Shown here: piece after piece, positions 26,590 through 35,730 of the stretch
Layout: each line of letters starts with the position of its first letter
Position numbering within the stretch: position 1 is the stretch's first letter
Assembly (NCBI RefSeq): GCF_012927045.1
Contig: NZ_JABBFW010000001.1
Span: 248,001 to 312,000 of the forward strand
DNA from: Azohydromonas caseinilytica
GTDB lineage: Bacteria; Pseudomonadota; Gammaproteobacteria; Burkholderiales; Burkholderiaceae_C
Length of the DNA: 64,000 nt
Direction: 5' to 3'
The notes under the pieces: generated by a model
The model's database searches: none
The model's input: the letters and a program-made list of their open reading frames with translations, nothing else
What the model was told of the DNA's origin: nothing
Position numbers and translations under genes: made by a program

Positions 26590-29500
26590 GGGAAGGACTC
26601 CAGTTCGCTGCGCAGCACCGGGTTCAGTGCCGTGGCACTGCGCGCCTCGAAGCGGGCCTTGCGGCCCTCCACATCAAAGATCAGCTCGACGCGCCCGCCC
26701 GCGCCGGGCTCGATGCGCACGCGGTCGAACAGCCGCAGCAGCGCCCAGGGGCCGTCGAAGCCATAGCCGCCCGAGGCGCCGGTGCGCAGCGTCACGCGCC
26801 CGGGCGCGTCCTCGCTGGCCGGCCAGCGCAGGCGCTGCGGCGCCCGGGCCTCGCGGCGGAAGCGGTGCGCCTGGCCGTCGATGTCGATCACGAACTCCGA
26901 CAGCGCCGGGTCCAGCTCCAGCAGCCGCAGCTCCAGCTGCACGCCGAAGCGGCGCCCGCCGTCGGTGAAGAAGGCGTCGCGCACCTGGCGCGCGCGCTGG
27001 AAGGCGGCCGGGGTGGCGTCCGCGCCGTAAGGCACGAGGCGGCGCTGCACGAACTCGTCGATCATGCCGCCGGCGCCGAAGAAGCGAACGAAATCCTCGC
27101 GCGACACCTCCTGCGCCGCGCCGCGCGCGAAGGGGTAGCGGTTGTCCAGGCTGCGGCTGCAGGCCGCGCCGACCTCGGCCGAGAGCTGGCGCGACAGCGG
27201 CTCGTGCAGCGCCGCCAGCGCCTGCGCGCCACCCGCCGCGGCCAGGGGCCCCAGCAGCGCATTCACCGGCTCGGGCGCCTGCTGTGCCGCGGCGGCGAGG
27301 TTCTTCAGCGCCGGGCCCGGCGGCGGCAGCGTGCGGCGGCGCACGGCGTCGTCGATCACCGCCAGCTGCTGGCCGGCACTGCCCAGCAGCGAGAGGGTGT
27401 CGTCCAGCGGCGCGGGCTGCCCGGCCACGAAGCGCGACAGCGGCTCGTGGCGCGGCGCCAGCACCGGCGACACCGCCACCTCGCGCGCGACGGCGCGCAG
27501 CAGCGCCGCCAGCGGCGAGTCCGGCCGCGCCAGCGCCTGCGCCACCTCGGCGCTGGCCGCCAGCGTGGGCGTGGCCGCCAGCCGCAGGTCGCCGATGAAG
27601 CTCTCCCACTGCCGCGCGTGCTCGGCCAGGTACAGCCGCTCCACCGCCTCGGCCAGCGACGGGGCCGGGGCCTCGGCAACGGACGGCGTCGCCGGCGCGG
27701 TCGGTGCAACGGCCGCCACCGGCATGGCCCGCGCGCCGGCCGTGCCCAGCACCCAGGCGCGCTCGCGTTCGAGCTGGCGCAGCGCCTCCCGCGTGCGCTC
27801 GCGCAGGCGCTGCGGGTACACGGCGCGGGTGTAGAAGCCCGGCACGCCCTCCTCCAGCGGCCGGCCGCTGGCGCGGGCGAACAGCTTGGGCGCGGAGGGG
27901 CCGGTGGCCGAGGCGATGCTGAAGGCGGGCGCGCCGGCGTCGCCCTGCTGCAGGCGGCGAAAGACCCGGTCCGCCACCGGCACTCCGGCCACCAGCGCGC
28001 GGGCGCGGGCGATGAGCTGCGGATCGACCGCCTCCGGCGCGCCCACCTCGCCGCCGGCCAGCAGCCGCTGCAGGTGCCGGCGCAGCGCGGCGCGCTGGGC
28101 CGGCGTGGCCGGTACGGTCGCGTCCCAGTCGGCATCGAGGTCGGCGCGCAGCGCGGCGGCGTCGAAATTGCGGCCGGCGAACAGCATCAGGTAGGCGCGC
28201 AGCGCCTCGTAGACCAGCTCCACATGCTCGGGGCTGCCGCTGCGCAGCCGCGCCTCCAGGCGCGCCGCGACCCGGGGCAGGAAGGCCTCGTGCAGCAGCC
28301 GCGCGTAGGCATCGTCGGCCGCGGCGGAAAGCAGCTCGCGCTGGTCCAGGCCCAGGGACGGGCCCGCCGCCCCGGTCGCCGTCTGCCGGGCGAAACGCTC
28401 CGCGCCGTCCAGCACCGGCATCAGCGCCACGAGATCGGTGGGCGCGCTGGCGCGCGCCGCCTGGGCCTGATGGCGCAGCGCGGGCAGCTGCCGGGCGGCG
28501 TCGGCGAGGTAGGCGTGGTTGTCCGCGTAGGCGCGCCAGCCCAGCGCCAGCACCGCCGCCGCGGCGACCACGCTCAGCCCGCCCAGCGCCAGCTGCGCCA
28601 GCGCGCGGCGCCGCATCCAGCGCAGGTTCAGCCCGGCCAGGCCGGCCTCGGCGAACACCACGTCGCGCAGCAGCCGGGTGACGAAGAAGCTCTTGCCGCT
28701 GGGCCGCGCCGGCAGCAGCAGCCGGCCCGACAGGCCCAGCGTGCGCGCGATGCCGCCCAGGGCGCGGTCGATGGGCGTGCCCTCCTGCGTCGCGCTGGTG
28801 AAGTACACGCCGCGCAGCAGCGGCGGCGCCGTGGCCGCGTCCCGCGGCGCGCTGGCGGCCTCGCTGGCCGGGCCGAAGGCGGCCTGCAGCAGCTCCAGCA
28901 GCAGCTCGTGCAGCAGCCGCCACTGCTGCGGGAAGGCGAACAGCGCGGCGCGGCGGTCGCGGTCGGCCTCGGCATGCAGCCGCTCCAGCAGGTGCTCGTT
29001 GAGCCGCTTCTCCAGCGCCGCGAGCTCGCTGCTCATCAGCGGCAGCGGGTCGGCCGGGCCGCCCTCGGCCGGCAGCGTGAAGCCCCAGACCTGGGCGCGC
29101 TCGTCCTTGTCCAGGTCGGCGAAGAACTCCATGAAGCCGGCCAGCAGGTCGGTCTTGGTGACCAGCACGTAGACCGGGAAGCGGATGCCCAGGTGCCGCT
29201 GCAGCTCGGCAATGCGCTCGCGCAGCGCCCGCGCATGGGCCTGGCGCGCTTGCGGGCTGGCACCCAGCAGGTCCGCGACGCTGACGGTGAGCAGCACGCC
29301 GTTGACCGGGCGGCGCGGGCGGTAGCGCTTGAGCAGGTCCAGGACGCCGAGCCAGGCGGCGCGGTCCGCGGCCTGGTGGCTGTCCTGCGTGGTGTAGCGG
29401 CCGGCGGTGTCGATCAGCACGGCCTGGTCGGTGAACCACCAGTCGCAGTTGCGCGTGCCGCCCACGCCGCGCAGCGCTTGGCCCGCGCCGGGCTGGTCCG

Positions 29501-29999
29501 CCAGCGGGAACTCCAGCCCGGAGTTCACCAGCGCGGTGGTCTTGCCGGCGCCGGGGGCGCCGATGATCACGTACCAGGGCAGCTCGTAGACATAGGGCCG
29601 GGCCCAGGCGGCCAGCCCGCGGCGCCGGCCGATGCGCGCGCGCTTCAGTTGCGCCACCGCCTCCTGGAAGCGCCGGCCCAGCAGCTCGACTTCCGGGGTG
29701 GGGGCCTGAACGGTCTCCGGCGTGCCGGGCTGGGTGTCCGCGTCCGCCCCGGCCACCAGGCCGTCGAGCAGCTGGCGGTTGCGGCGCCGCGCGCGCAGGG
29801 AGTGGGCCGCCATCGACCCCAGGCTCAGCGCCAGCAGCGCCGCCAGCGCCCAGGCGCGCGCCGCCTCGCTGGCCAGCGGCACCCGCCCGGCGACGGCCAC
29901 CAGCGGGCCGACGAACCAGATCAGCGCGCCCGCGGCCAGCACGCCGGCGGTTTGCAGCAGGGGGCGCAAGGCGCCCGGCTCACGCGCGGGCTGGTTCAT
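26571..29999 (-). CDS. tssM: Type VI secretion membrane subunit TssM (IcmF family)
   Basis: The 1142-residue inner-membrane protein forms the T6SS trans-envelope channel with TssL and usually TssJ. Two membrane helices lie at about residues 15-37 and 46-66 and a third near 470. The cytoplasmic domain between them has an intact Walker A, GAPGAGKT, at residues 147-154 and the LPWYVIIG context typical of IcmF. The long periplasmic part follows. The length is normal. The 5' side is separated from tssL by 561 bases carrying a repeat element, so tssM may need its own promoter. Confidence 0.95.
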   Translation of the reverse strand: MNQPAREPGALRPLLQTAGVLAAGALIWFVGPLVAVAGRVPLASEAARAWALAALLALSLGSMAAHSLRARRRNRQLLDGLVAGADADTQPGTPETVQAPTPEVELLGRRFQEAVAQLKRARIGRRRGLAAWARPYVYELPWYVIIGAPGAGKTTALVNSGLEFPLADQPGAGQALRGVGGTRNCDWWFTDQAVLIDTAGRYTTQDSHQAADRAAWLGVLDLLKRYRPRRPVNGVLLTVSVADLLGASPQARQAHARALRERIAELQRHLGIRFPVYVLVTKTDLLAGFMEFFADLDKDERAQVWGFTLPAEGGPADPLPLMSSELAALEKRLNEHLLERLHAEADRDRRAALFAFPQQWRLLHELLLELLQAAFGPASEAASAPRDAATAPPLLRGVYFTSATQEGTPIDRALGGIARTLGLSGRLLLPARPSGKSFFVTRLLRDVVFAEAGLAGLNLRWMRRRALAQLALGGLSVVAAAAVLALGWRAYADNHAYLADAARQLPALRHQAQAARASAPTDLVALMPVLDGAERFARQTATGAAGPSLGLDQRELLSAAADDAYARLLHEAFLPRVAARLEARLRSGSPEHVELVYEALRAYLMLFAGRNFDAAALRADLDADWDATVPATPAQRAALRRHLQRLLAGGEVGAPEAVDPQLIARARALVAGVPVADRVFRRLQQGDAGAPAFSIASATGPSAPKLFARASGRPLEEGVPGFYTRAVYPQRLRERTREALRQLERERAWVLGTAGARAMPVAAVAPTAPATPSVAEAPAPSLAEAVERLYLAEHARQWESFIGDLRLAATPTLAASAEVAQALARPDSPLAALLRAVAREVAVSPVLAPRHEPLSRFVAGQPAPLDDTLSLLGSAGQQLAVIDDAVRRRTLPPPGPALKNLAAAAQQAPEPVNALLGPLAAAGGAQALAALHEPLSRQLSAEVGAACSRSLDNRYPFARGAAQEVSREDFVRFFGAGGMIDEFVQRRLVPYGADATPAAFQRARQVRDAFFTDGGRRFGVQLELRLLELDPALSEFVIDIDGQAHRFRREARAPQRLRWPASEDAPGRVTLRTGASGGYGFDGPWALLRLFDRVRIEPGAGGRVELIFDVEGRKARFEARSATALNPVLRSELESFPCPRRL

Positions 30000-30206
30000 G
30001 GCTCACCCGCCGCGAAAGGTGACGCCGGGCCCGTCAGGCCAGGCTGGAGCCGACAGAGGCGCGGGATTGTTCTGTAAATCTGGACGGCAAAGGCATTCCT
30101 TGAGGGGTTTATCCAGATTTGCTGACCAATTGGTATGGGCAAGCTGGGTTTGGCTTCAGCAAAACCATGCCAGCGCAGCACTGTCCGGCGGAAAGCCACA
30201 GATTCA

Positions 30207-30450
30207 CGGCAGTCCGGAGGCTGAGACGCCGCGCTTTCTACTCCGTCATTCCCGCGCAGGCGGGAACCCAAGCGGTCCCCAAGCAGGCCGTGAACCGTAT
30301 AAGCGGCGCACCAACGCCTGAAGGGCCTTCCGTGCCGGCATGTGCTCTCGCGCGCTGACGTGGGACCGCCTGGGTCCCCGCCTGCGCGGGGATGACGGAG
30401 TGGTGTGCGGAGCACATCAGCTCTCGGCAAACGCCCAACAACTTTCCCCG
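30207..30450. repeat. Inverted-arm intergenic element, copy C
   Basis: The core, 30241-30400, runs from CTCCGTCATTCCCGCGCAGG to CGCGGGGATGACGGAG, with inverted arms of about 40 bp and a 75-80 bp centre. The outer flank GTCCGGAGGCTGAG is on the left and CATCAGCTCTCGGCAAACGC on the right, so it lies in reverse orientation to copy A. It splits the tssM and tssL genes, filling much of the 561-base gap; the rest of that gap shows nothing recognisable. Confidence 0.85.
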
Positions 30451-30560
30451 GACTGCAGGGCATCTTCACGGGCATGACGAGGCGCTGGCTGCCAGCCTGT
30501 GCCGCAATTCGTAGGCTGCCCCGCCCCTCGCCGCCTGCCTCGAACCACCCCGCCCCCATC

Positions 30561-32288
30561 TCACCCCTCCGGCCGCGGCAGCCGCAGCTCGATCTCCACG
30601 CGCCGGTTGCGTGCGCGCTCGGCCGCCGACCGGCCGGGTGCCAGCGGCTCGGCATCGGCGCGGCCTTCGGCATGCAGCCGCTCGGCGGGCACGCCCTGGC
30701 GCGCCAGCTCGTCCAGCACCGCCTGGGCACGGGCGCGCGACAGGTGCCAGTTGCTGGGGAACTGCAGCGAGGCGGCCGCGCCATCGTCGCTGTGGCCGAT
30801 GACGTTGACCTGCCCCGGGCTGGCGCGCAGCGCCTGCGCGACGCGGCCCAGCAGTGCCGGCGCAGTCGCCGCCAGCTCGGCGCTGCCGCCCTGGAACAGC
30901 GCGTCGGCGGGCAAGGTCAGCACCGAGCGCAGGCGCTCGTCGCGCACCGCCAGGGCTCCCGCAGCGGTGTCCGCCTGCAACCGCGGTGCCAGCCGTGCCG
31001 GGGCCGCGGGCTGAGCCGCCGCGGCGCGCTGCGGCTGCAGTGCCGCCGGCAGGGCATGCAGCTCGCGCAGCAGCGGCTGCGCCTGCGCCGCCAGCCGCTG
31101 CTGCCACACCAGCAGCACCGCCAGCACCAGCGCGGCGGCCAGCACGCACACGCTCCACAGCGGCGGCAGATGCAGCCCCGGGCGCTGCGGCGCCGACACG
31201 CCCTGCCAGTGCAGCGACAGCGGGCGCGCGGCGGCCACCGGAATGCGCGCCGCCGGCCGCACCTCCTGCAGCACGCGCTCGGCAATGGCCTCCAGCCGCG
31301 CCCGGCTGTCGGGCTGGCCCCGGTAGCGGCCTTCGAATCCGAGCGCCAGGCACACGTAGAACAGCTCCAGCATCTCGGCGTTGGCCGCCGGGTCCTCGCC
31401 CAGCCGCTCCAGCAGCTCGAAAGCTTTATCTCCGCCCCAGCGCTCCTCGTGGAACTCGCTCAGCAGCGTGTGCGCCTCCCAGCTCTGGCCCCAGGGCGTG
31501 GCGGCGATCACCTCGTCCAGGAACGAGCACAGCAGGTAGCGCGCGGCGCTGATGCGCGGGCGCGGCACGCCGCTGGCGACGGCCTGGGCCTCGAACTCGG
31601 CCACGCGCGCCAGCAGCTGCGCGCGCAGCCCGGCCGGGTCGGCATGCGCGCCGGTGGCGCGCAGCTGCGCCACCAGCGCCAGCAGCACGCTGGCCGCGCC
31701 CAGCAGCGGATTGACCCCGGCCACCAGGCGCTGCAGCTCCACGCCGGCGCGCGGCGCGTGCGCCGGCGTCGCCGCCAGGGACGGCCGCTGCACCTGGGTG
31801 GCCTGGCCGCCGGGGGCCGGCATGCGCAGCGTGGCCTCGTCCGGCGTCGCCGCACCGTAGAGCGTGGGCGCGTCGGCGCTGTCGCCCTCCAGCGGCCAGC
31901 GCAGCGTGGGCTCGGCGTCCGGGCCGGCAAGGCGCGTGGGCGCCCCGGTGCCCGCCGCGAGGCCTCTGCGCGTCGCATCCCCGGACGCCGCGCCCGGCGT
32001 GGGCAAGGCGAACAGCGTGCGGTCGTCGCCGTCGTCGTCAACGCCGGGAGCGAGGCCGGTTGCGTGGGGGCCCAGGGCAGCCGCCGATACCGCGAACAGC
32101 GTGCGGTCGTCGGCATCGGCCGGCGGGGCGGGTGCAGGCACAGGCACCGCGAACAGCGTGCCGTCGTCGTCCGCCTCGGACGTCGGGCGGCCCGCGGGCT
32201 CGCCCTTCGGCGGCAGGCCGATGCACGTGTCCTCATCAGCCGGTGCGCCGGGGCCGGATGCTGGCCGGGGATGCGATGGCATCGGCAT
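30561..32288 (-). CDS. tssL: Type VI secretion protein TssL with OmpA domain and Thr-repeat N-terminus
   Basis: The 575-residue protein has three parts. Residues 1-175 are a disordered, acidic region with repeated threonine motifs of the form D-x-T-L-x-x-P: Thr44, Thr63, Thr91, Thr128, Thr142 and Thr153, plus looser ones at 21 and 164. Residues 185-360 are the DotU/TssL domain (NPLLGAASVLLALVAQLR, RYLLCSFLDEVI, WGGDKAFELLERL), with a membrane helix near 395-415. The C-terminus is an OmpA-like peptidoglycan-binding domain (VNVIGHSDDG, NWHLSRARAQAVLDEL). In Agrobacterium, PpkA phosphorylates a TssL threonine and Fha binds it; both partners are encoded here. Confidence 0.93.
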   Translation of the reverse strand: MPMPSHPRPASGPGAPADEDTCIGLPPKGEPAGRPTSEADDDGTLFAVPVPAPAPPADADDRTLFAVSAAALGPHATGLAPGVDDDGDDRTLFALPTPGAASGDATRRGLAAGTGAPTRLAGPDAEPTLRWPLEGDSADAPTLYGAATPDEATLRMPAPGGQATQVQRPSLAATPAHAPRAGVELQRLVAGVNPLLGAASVLLALVAQLRATGAHADPAGLRAQLLARVAEFEAQAVASGVPRPRISAARYLLCSFLDEVIAATPWGQSWEAHTLLSEFHEERWGGDKAFELLERLGEDPAANAEMLELFYVCLALGFEGRYRGQPDSRARLEAIAERVLQEVRPAARIPVAAARPLSLHWQGVSAPQRPGLHLPPLWSVCVLAAALVLAVLLVWQQRLAAQAQPLLRELHALPAALQPQRAAAAQPAAPARLAPRLQADTAAGALAVRDERLRSVLTLPADALFQGGSAELAATAPALLGRVAQALRASPGQVNVIGHSDDGAAASLQFPSNWHLSRARAQAVLDELARQGVPAERLHAEGRADAEPLAPGRSAAERARNRRVEIELRLPRPEG

Positions 32289-32316
32289 CGGCGCCGCCTT
32301 AGGTCGATGCCGGGCC

Positions 32317-33744
32317 TCAGCCGCCCGAGGCGCCGGCCTCGCGCAGGAAGCGCTGGCGCTGCGCCTCGTCGTCCAGGCTGCGCCCGAGCTCGTCCAGGAA
32401 CTCGCGCCGGCCGCCGCCGTGGGCGGCGGCGCGCTTGGCGACGACGCGGGCGATGGGGCCGATGTAGGTGGTCAGCAGCCGCGTCGCCTGCTCGATGTCG
32501 GCGGCGGTGAGCGCCGGGCTGGTGGTGTGCACCGGCGTGGGCGTGCCGCTGTCGGTGCCGCCCACCGTGGCGGCGGTCAGCATGGCGCTGCGGCCCAGCA
32601 CCGCGCGCAGGAAGGCCTCGCGGTCCCGGGGCTGGTCGATGGTTTCGGTAAGCGCCGACGCCAGCGAGCCCAGCTGCTTGTGCTGTTGCGCGGCGCGGCG
32701 CACCAGCACCCGCGCCACCGGGCCGACGAAGCGCGCCAGCTCGGTCTCCACGCTCTTGAGCACCGGCGGGCTCCAGCCGGTGGGCGGCGGCGTGCTCGGC
32801 GGCGAGTGCGACAGCGCCGAGGCCGGGGCCGGCACGGGCGGCGCGCCGGCCTCCGCGCCCAGCGGGCGCAGCGGCGGCGCCGAGATGACGGTGGCCTCGG
32901 ACAGGGTGTCGGCCAGCGGGCGCCCGTACTGCGCCAGGATCGCGGCGCGAAAGGCCGCGGCGCTCTGGAAGCGCTCGGCCGGCGCCTTGGCCAGCGCGCG
33001 CGCCACCACCGCGTCGTACTGCGGCCAGCGGTGCCCGGGATCGACCGTGGAGGGCGGCGCGGGGTCGTGGTAGCAGACGTCGTGCATCACCGCCTCGATG
33101 CGGCCGCGGAAGGGCGGCTGGCGCGCCAGCAGGTGGTACAGCAGCACGCCGCAGGAAAAGATGTCGATGCGGTGGTCCAGCACGCCGCCCAGGTAGAACT
33201 CCGGCGCGATGTAGCCCGGCGTGCCCATGATGATGTTGGTGCGCGTGCGGTCCGCGGACTCGATGCGGGCGATGCCGAAGTCGGTGAGCTTGATGCGCCC
33301 GCTGGGCATCACCAGGATGTTGGCGGGCTTGATGTCGCGGTGCCAGATCTCGTGGCCGTGCGCGTAGGCCAGCGCATCGAGCAACTGCGCCATGGTGCTG
33401 ACCACGTCGCGCTCCTCGAAGCCCGGGCCGCGGTCCAGGTACTCGCGCAGGCTGTGGCCGGGCACGTACTCCATGGCGATGTAGGCCCAGGGGCCGTCCT
33501 CGCCGTACTCGTACACCGAGACGATGCCCGGGTGGCTGAGCGTGCCCGCGGCCTGGGCCTCGCGGCGGAAGCGCTCGGACAGCGACTGCGCCTTGTCGTC
33601 GTCCTCGATCAGCTCCTTGTGGATGGTCTTGATCGCCACCGGGCGCTTGATCACCGGGTCGTAGCCCCGGTAGACGATGCCCATGGCTCCCCGGCCGATC
33701 ACCTCGGTGATCGGGTACTTGCCCAGGCGCTCGGGGATGGCCAT
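32317..33744 (-). CDS. ppkA: Ser/Thr protein kinase, PpkA-like
   Basis: The 475-residue Hanks-type kinase has a glycine loop (IGRGAMGIVYRG), Lys39, the catalytic loop HRDIKPAN (His135-Arg136-Asp137), DFG at 155-157 and GTPGYIAPE. After a Pro-rich linker containing DTLSEATVISAPP, the C-terminus has two copies of a module of about 50 residues (ARFVGPVARVLVRRAA, then TTYIGPIARVVAKRAA). Unlike Pseudomonas PpkA there is no membrane helix or von Willebrand domain. It sits 28 bases before tssL, a probable substrate gene. Confidence 0.93.
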   Translation of the reverse strand: MAIPERLGKYPITEVIGRGAMGIVYRGYDPVIKRPVAIKTIHKELIEDDDKAQSLSERFRREAQAAGTLSHPGIVSVYEYGEDGPWAYIAMEYVPGHSLREYLDRGPGFEERDVVSTMAQLLDALAYAHGHEIWHRDIKPANILVMPSGRIKLTDFGIARIESADRTRTNIIMGTPGYIAPEFYLGGVLDHRIDIFSCGVLLYHLLARQPPFRGRIEAVMHDVCYHDPAPPSTVDPGHRWPQYDAVVARALAKAPAERFQSAAAFRAAILAQYGRPLADTLSEATVISAPPLRPLGAEAGAPPVPAPASALSHSPPSTPPPTGWSPPVLKSVETELARFVGPVARVLVRRAAQQHKQLGSLASALTETIDQPRDREAFLRAVLGRSAMLTAATVGGTDSGTPTPVHTTSPALTAADIEQATRLLTTYIGPIARVVAKRAAAHGGGRREFLDELGRSLDDEAQRQRFLREAGASGG

Positions 33745-33763
33745 GCAGCACGCTCCCGCGGCT

Positions 33764-34636
33764 TCAGCCGTCGAGCATCTTCATCGCCTGGACCATGCTG
33801 GTGCGCATGCGGGCGATGGAGCGCGCGAGCACGCCGATCTCGTCATTGGCGGTGCGCTGGAAGTCGGGAATGTCGAGCTCGCCCAGGCTCACCCGGTCGG
33901 CAAAGTGCGCGAGCCGGTCCACCGGGCGGATCACCAGCGCCCACAGCATGAGGTTGAGCGCGATACCAATGGCCACGAACACCGCCGCGATCGAGCCCAT
34001 GAACACGCCGTAGGCCTGCTCGGCGCGGTCCAGCGCCACCTTGGTCGGCACCGAGATGATCTGCGCGCCCACCACCTCGTTGAGGTTCCAGCCGAAGCCG
34101 TTGGCCGGGCCGTAGCGGTCCACCAGCGTCTTGGGCGCCGCCTCCACGGAGCTGTGGCAGCGCAGGCAGGCCGGGTTGGTGATGCGGATCGGGCGTGCCA
34201 CGTAGAAGGAGCGGCCCGTGGGCGTGTCGCGGTCGCCGACGAGCTCGGTGGCCTCGGCGTTGCCTCGGAACTGCGTGACGATGTCGGCCTCCCATTCCAC
34301 GGCGCGGTCGCGCGGGTTGGTGGGGTTGAGCACCGCCTCCTTGTAGCCGTACTCCACATGCTTCTTGCGCAGGTCGTTGAAGACCTCGGTGGCCGAGTAG
34401 GCGGGGATCGTCTGGGGCAGGAAGGTGTACTTCATCTGCGTCTCCAGCAGCGGCCCGATCTGTGAGGAGGTGTAGTTGCGCGCGGCCAGCGCCGTGTCCA
34501 TCAGCAGCCGCGCGTTGCCGGCGATCTCCTCACGCGCGTTGCGCTCCAGCAGCCGCCACGACAGCAAGCCCGTGAGCGCGTAGCCCACGGCGAAGACGAG
34601 CACGAACACCAGGTTGAACTTCAGCAGCAGCTTCAC
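33764..34636 (-). CDS. DUF3365 c-heme sensor protein with HAMP domain
   Basis: The 290-residue membrane protein has an N-terminal helix (about 8-27), a periplasmic Tll0287-like domain with one c-type heme site CLRCH (Cys157, Cys160, His161), a second helix (about 212-235) and a cytoplasmic HAMP domain (VIRPVDRLAHFADRVSLGEL). The protein ends shortly after the HAMP, with no kinase or methyl-accepting domain, so it should signal to a separate protein. The ppkA gene 19 bases downstream is the obvious candidate. The heme suggests redox, NO or gas sensing. Confidence 0.9.
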   Translation of the reverse strand: MKLLLKFNLVFVLVFAVGYALTGLLSWRLLERNAREEIAGNARLLMDTALAARNYTSSQIGPLLETQMKYTFLPQTIPAYSATEVFNDLRKKHVEYGYKEAVLNPTNPRDRAVEWEADIVTQFRGNAEATELVGDRDTPTGRSFYVARPIRITNPACLRCHSSVEAAPKTLVDRYGPANGFGWNLNEVVGAQIISVPTKVALDRAEQAYGVFMGSIAAVFVAIGIALNLMLWALVIRPVDRLAHFADRVSLGELDIPDFQRTANDEIGVLARSIARMRTSMVQAMKMLDG

Positions 34637-34648
34637 GGCAGGACTCCA

Positions 34649-35533
34649 TCAACGTGAACTTGCCCCCGCCACCGTCGGAGCACGCTTGGGCAGGTACTTC
34701 TCGGGAAACAGCACCGGGTCCCATTCGGGATGGGCACTCAGGTTCTGGACCAGCGCGGCGCGGAAGGCGCCGTCCCGGGCCTTGGCCTTCCAGCGCTGCA
34801 CCAGCGGCTTGCGCAGCGCGGGCTCGGCCTTGAGCCAGGGCTCGACGTCGGCATAGCCGAAGTCCGGCGCGGGCCTGGCCGCCACGTTCTGCTCGCGCCA
34901 GCGCTCGGCGCGCAGCGGCAGCGAGTCGCGGAAGGGCCGGGGCATGTCCTGCAGCAGCGCCGACTGCGACAGCGACTCCAGCTCGCCCCGTGCCCCGGCC
35001 TTGCGCTGGTAGAGCTGGCCCTCCTTGAGCGCCACCGGTGCTGTCGCCGCGCCGGCGCCGCGCTCGTTCAGGCGCGGCTCGCCGCTCTCGACGAACACCG
35101 TCAACGCCGCCGGCGTCGCGTGCAGCACCAGTGCCGAAGCGGCCGCCGGGATCTCGGCCCAGGGCGTGCGCAGCTCCAGCCCCGCGGGCTTGCCCGGCTC
35201 GCGCTCGGCCTGCTTCACCTTGGCCCAGCCCTGCAGCAGGTACAGCGCGCGCTCGGCCTTGCCGCGCTCGGCCGGCGGATTGAGCATGGCGCGCGTGGCC
35301 GGGCCGAGCTGCGCCACGGAGCGGTCCGCGAACTCCAGTTGCACGAAGGTGGCGGGAGCGGTCTGCACGATGTCGCCCGGCGCCAGCGCCAGGCCCTCGG
35401 CCCCGAGCAGCCGGCCCGCGCCGCGGTAGACCAGCGCCTCGCCTTCGAGGATGGTGATGCCGCCCATCGCCTCGGCCGCGCCCGCGGCCAGCGGCGCCGC
35501 CATCGCTGCAAACAGCACGAGTGAACGCAACAT
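34649..35533 (-). CDS. FecR-domain periplasmic protein
   Basis: The 294-residue product starts at the ATG with GGAGG eight bases upstream; a TTG 18 bases earlier is less likely. A signal peptide (about 1-20) is followed by a FecR-like beta domain (GGITILEGEALVYRGAGRLL, LALAPGDIVQT, FADRSVAQLGPATR) and a charged C-terminal helical region. FecR domains often transmit envelope signals. It is the first gene of the fecR-heme sensor-kinase-tssL series and has its own promoter. Confidence 0.82.
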   Translation of the reverse strand: MLRSLVLFAAMAAPLAAGAAEAMGGITILEGEALVYRGAGRLLGAEGLALAPGDIVQTAPATFVQLEFADRSVAQLGPATRAMLNPPAERGKAERALYLLQGWAKVKQAEREPGKPAGLELRTPWAEIPAAASALVLHATPAALTVFVESGEPRLNERGAGAATAPVALKEGQLYQRKAGARGELESLSQSALLQDMPRPFRDSLPLRAERWREQNVAARPAPDFGYADVEPWLKAEPALRKPLVQRWKAKARDGAFRAALVQNLSAHPEWDPVLFPEKYLPKRAPTVAGASSR

Positions 35534-35575
35534 GGCGATGGCCTCCGGCAATCCCCGACCTCGGGATGCAAAACC

Positions 35576-35605
35576 AATCTAGACCCCGTGCTTGAGCACT
35601 GTCAA
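35576..35605 (-). promoter_or_regulatory. Sigma-70-type promoter with in-spacer palindrome
   Basis: On the minus strand a perfect -35 TTGACA (35605-35600) and a -10-like TAGATT (35581-35576) are separated by 18 bp; transcription would start about 36 bases before the FecR-domain gene. The spacer contains the perfect palindrome GTGCT-N2-AGCAC at 35588-35599, well placed for a repressor or activator that would control the heme sensor, ppkA and tssL. Confidence 0.65.
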
Positions 35606-35730
35606 TTGAACTTACGGCACCCTCTGGAGGGCCCCCGACGCCCGCGCCGCGCTTCGCGATCGCCCTTTGGGGCGGCAGTAGCATGGCCCGCGCTGCTTGC
35701 GTTGCTCCACGGCCCCGGGGGGTTCAAACC

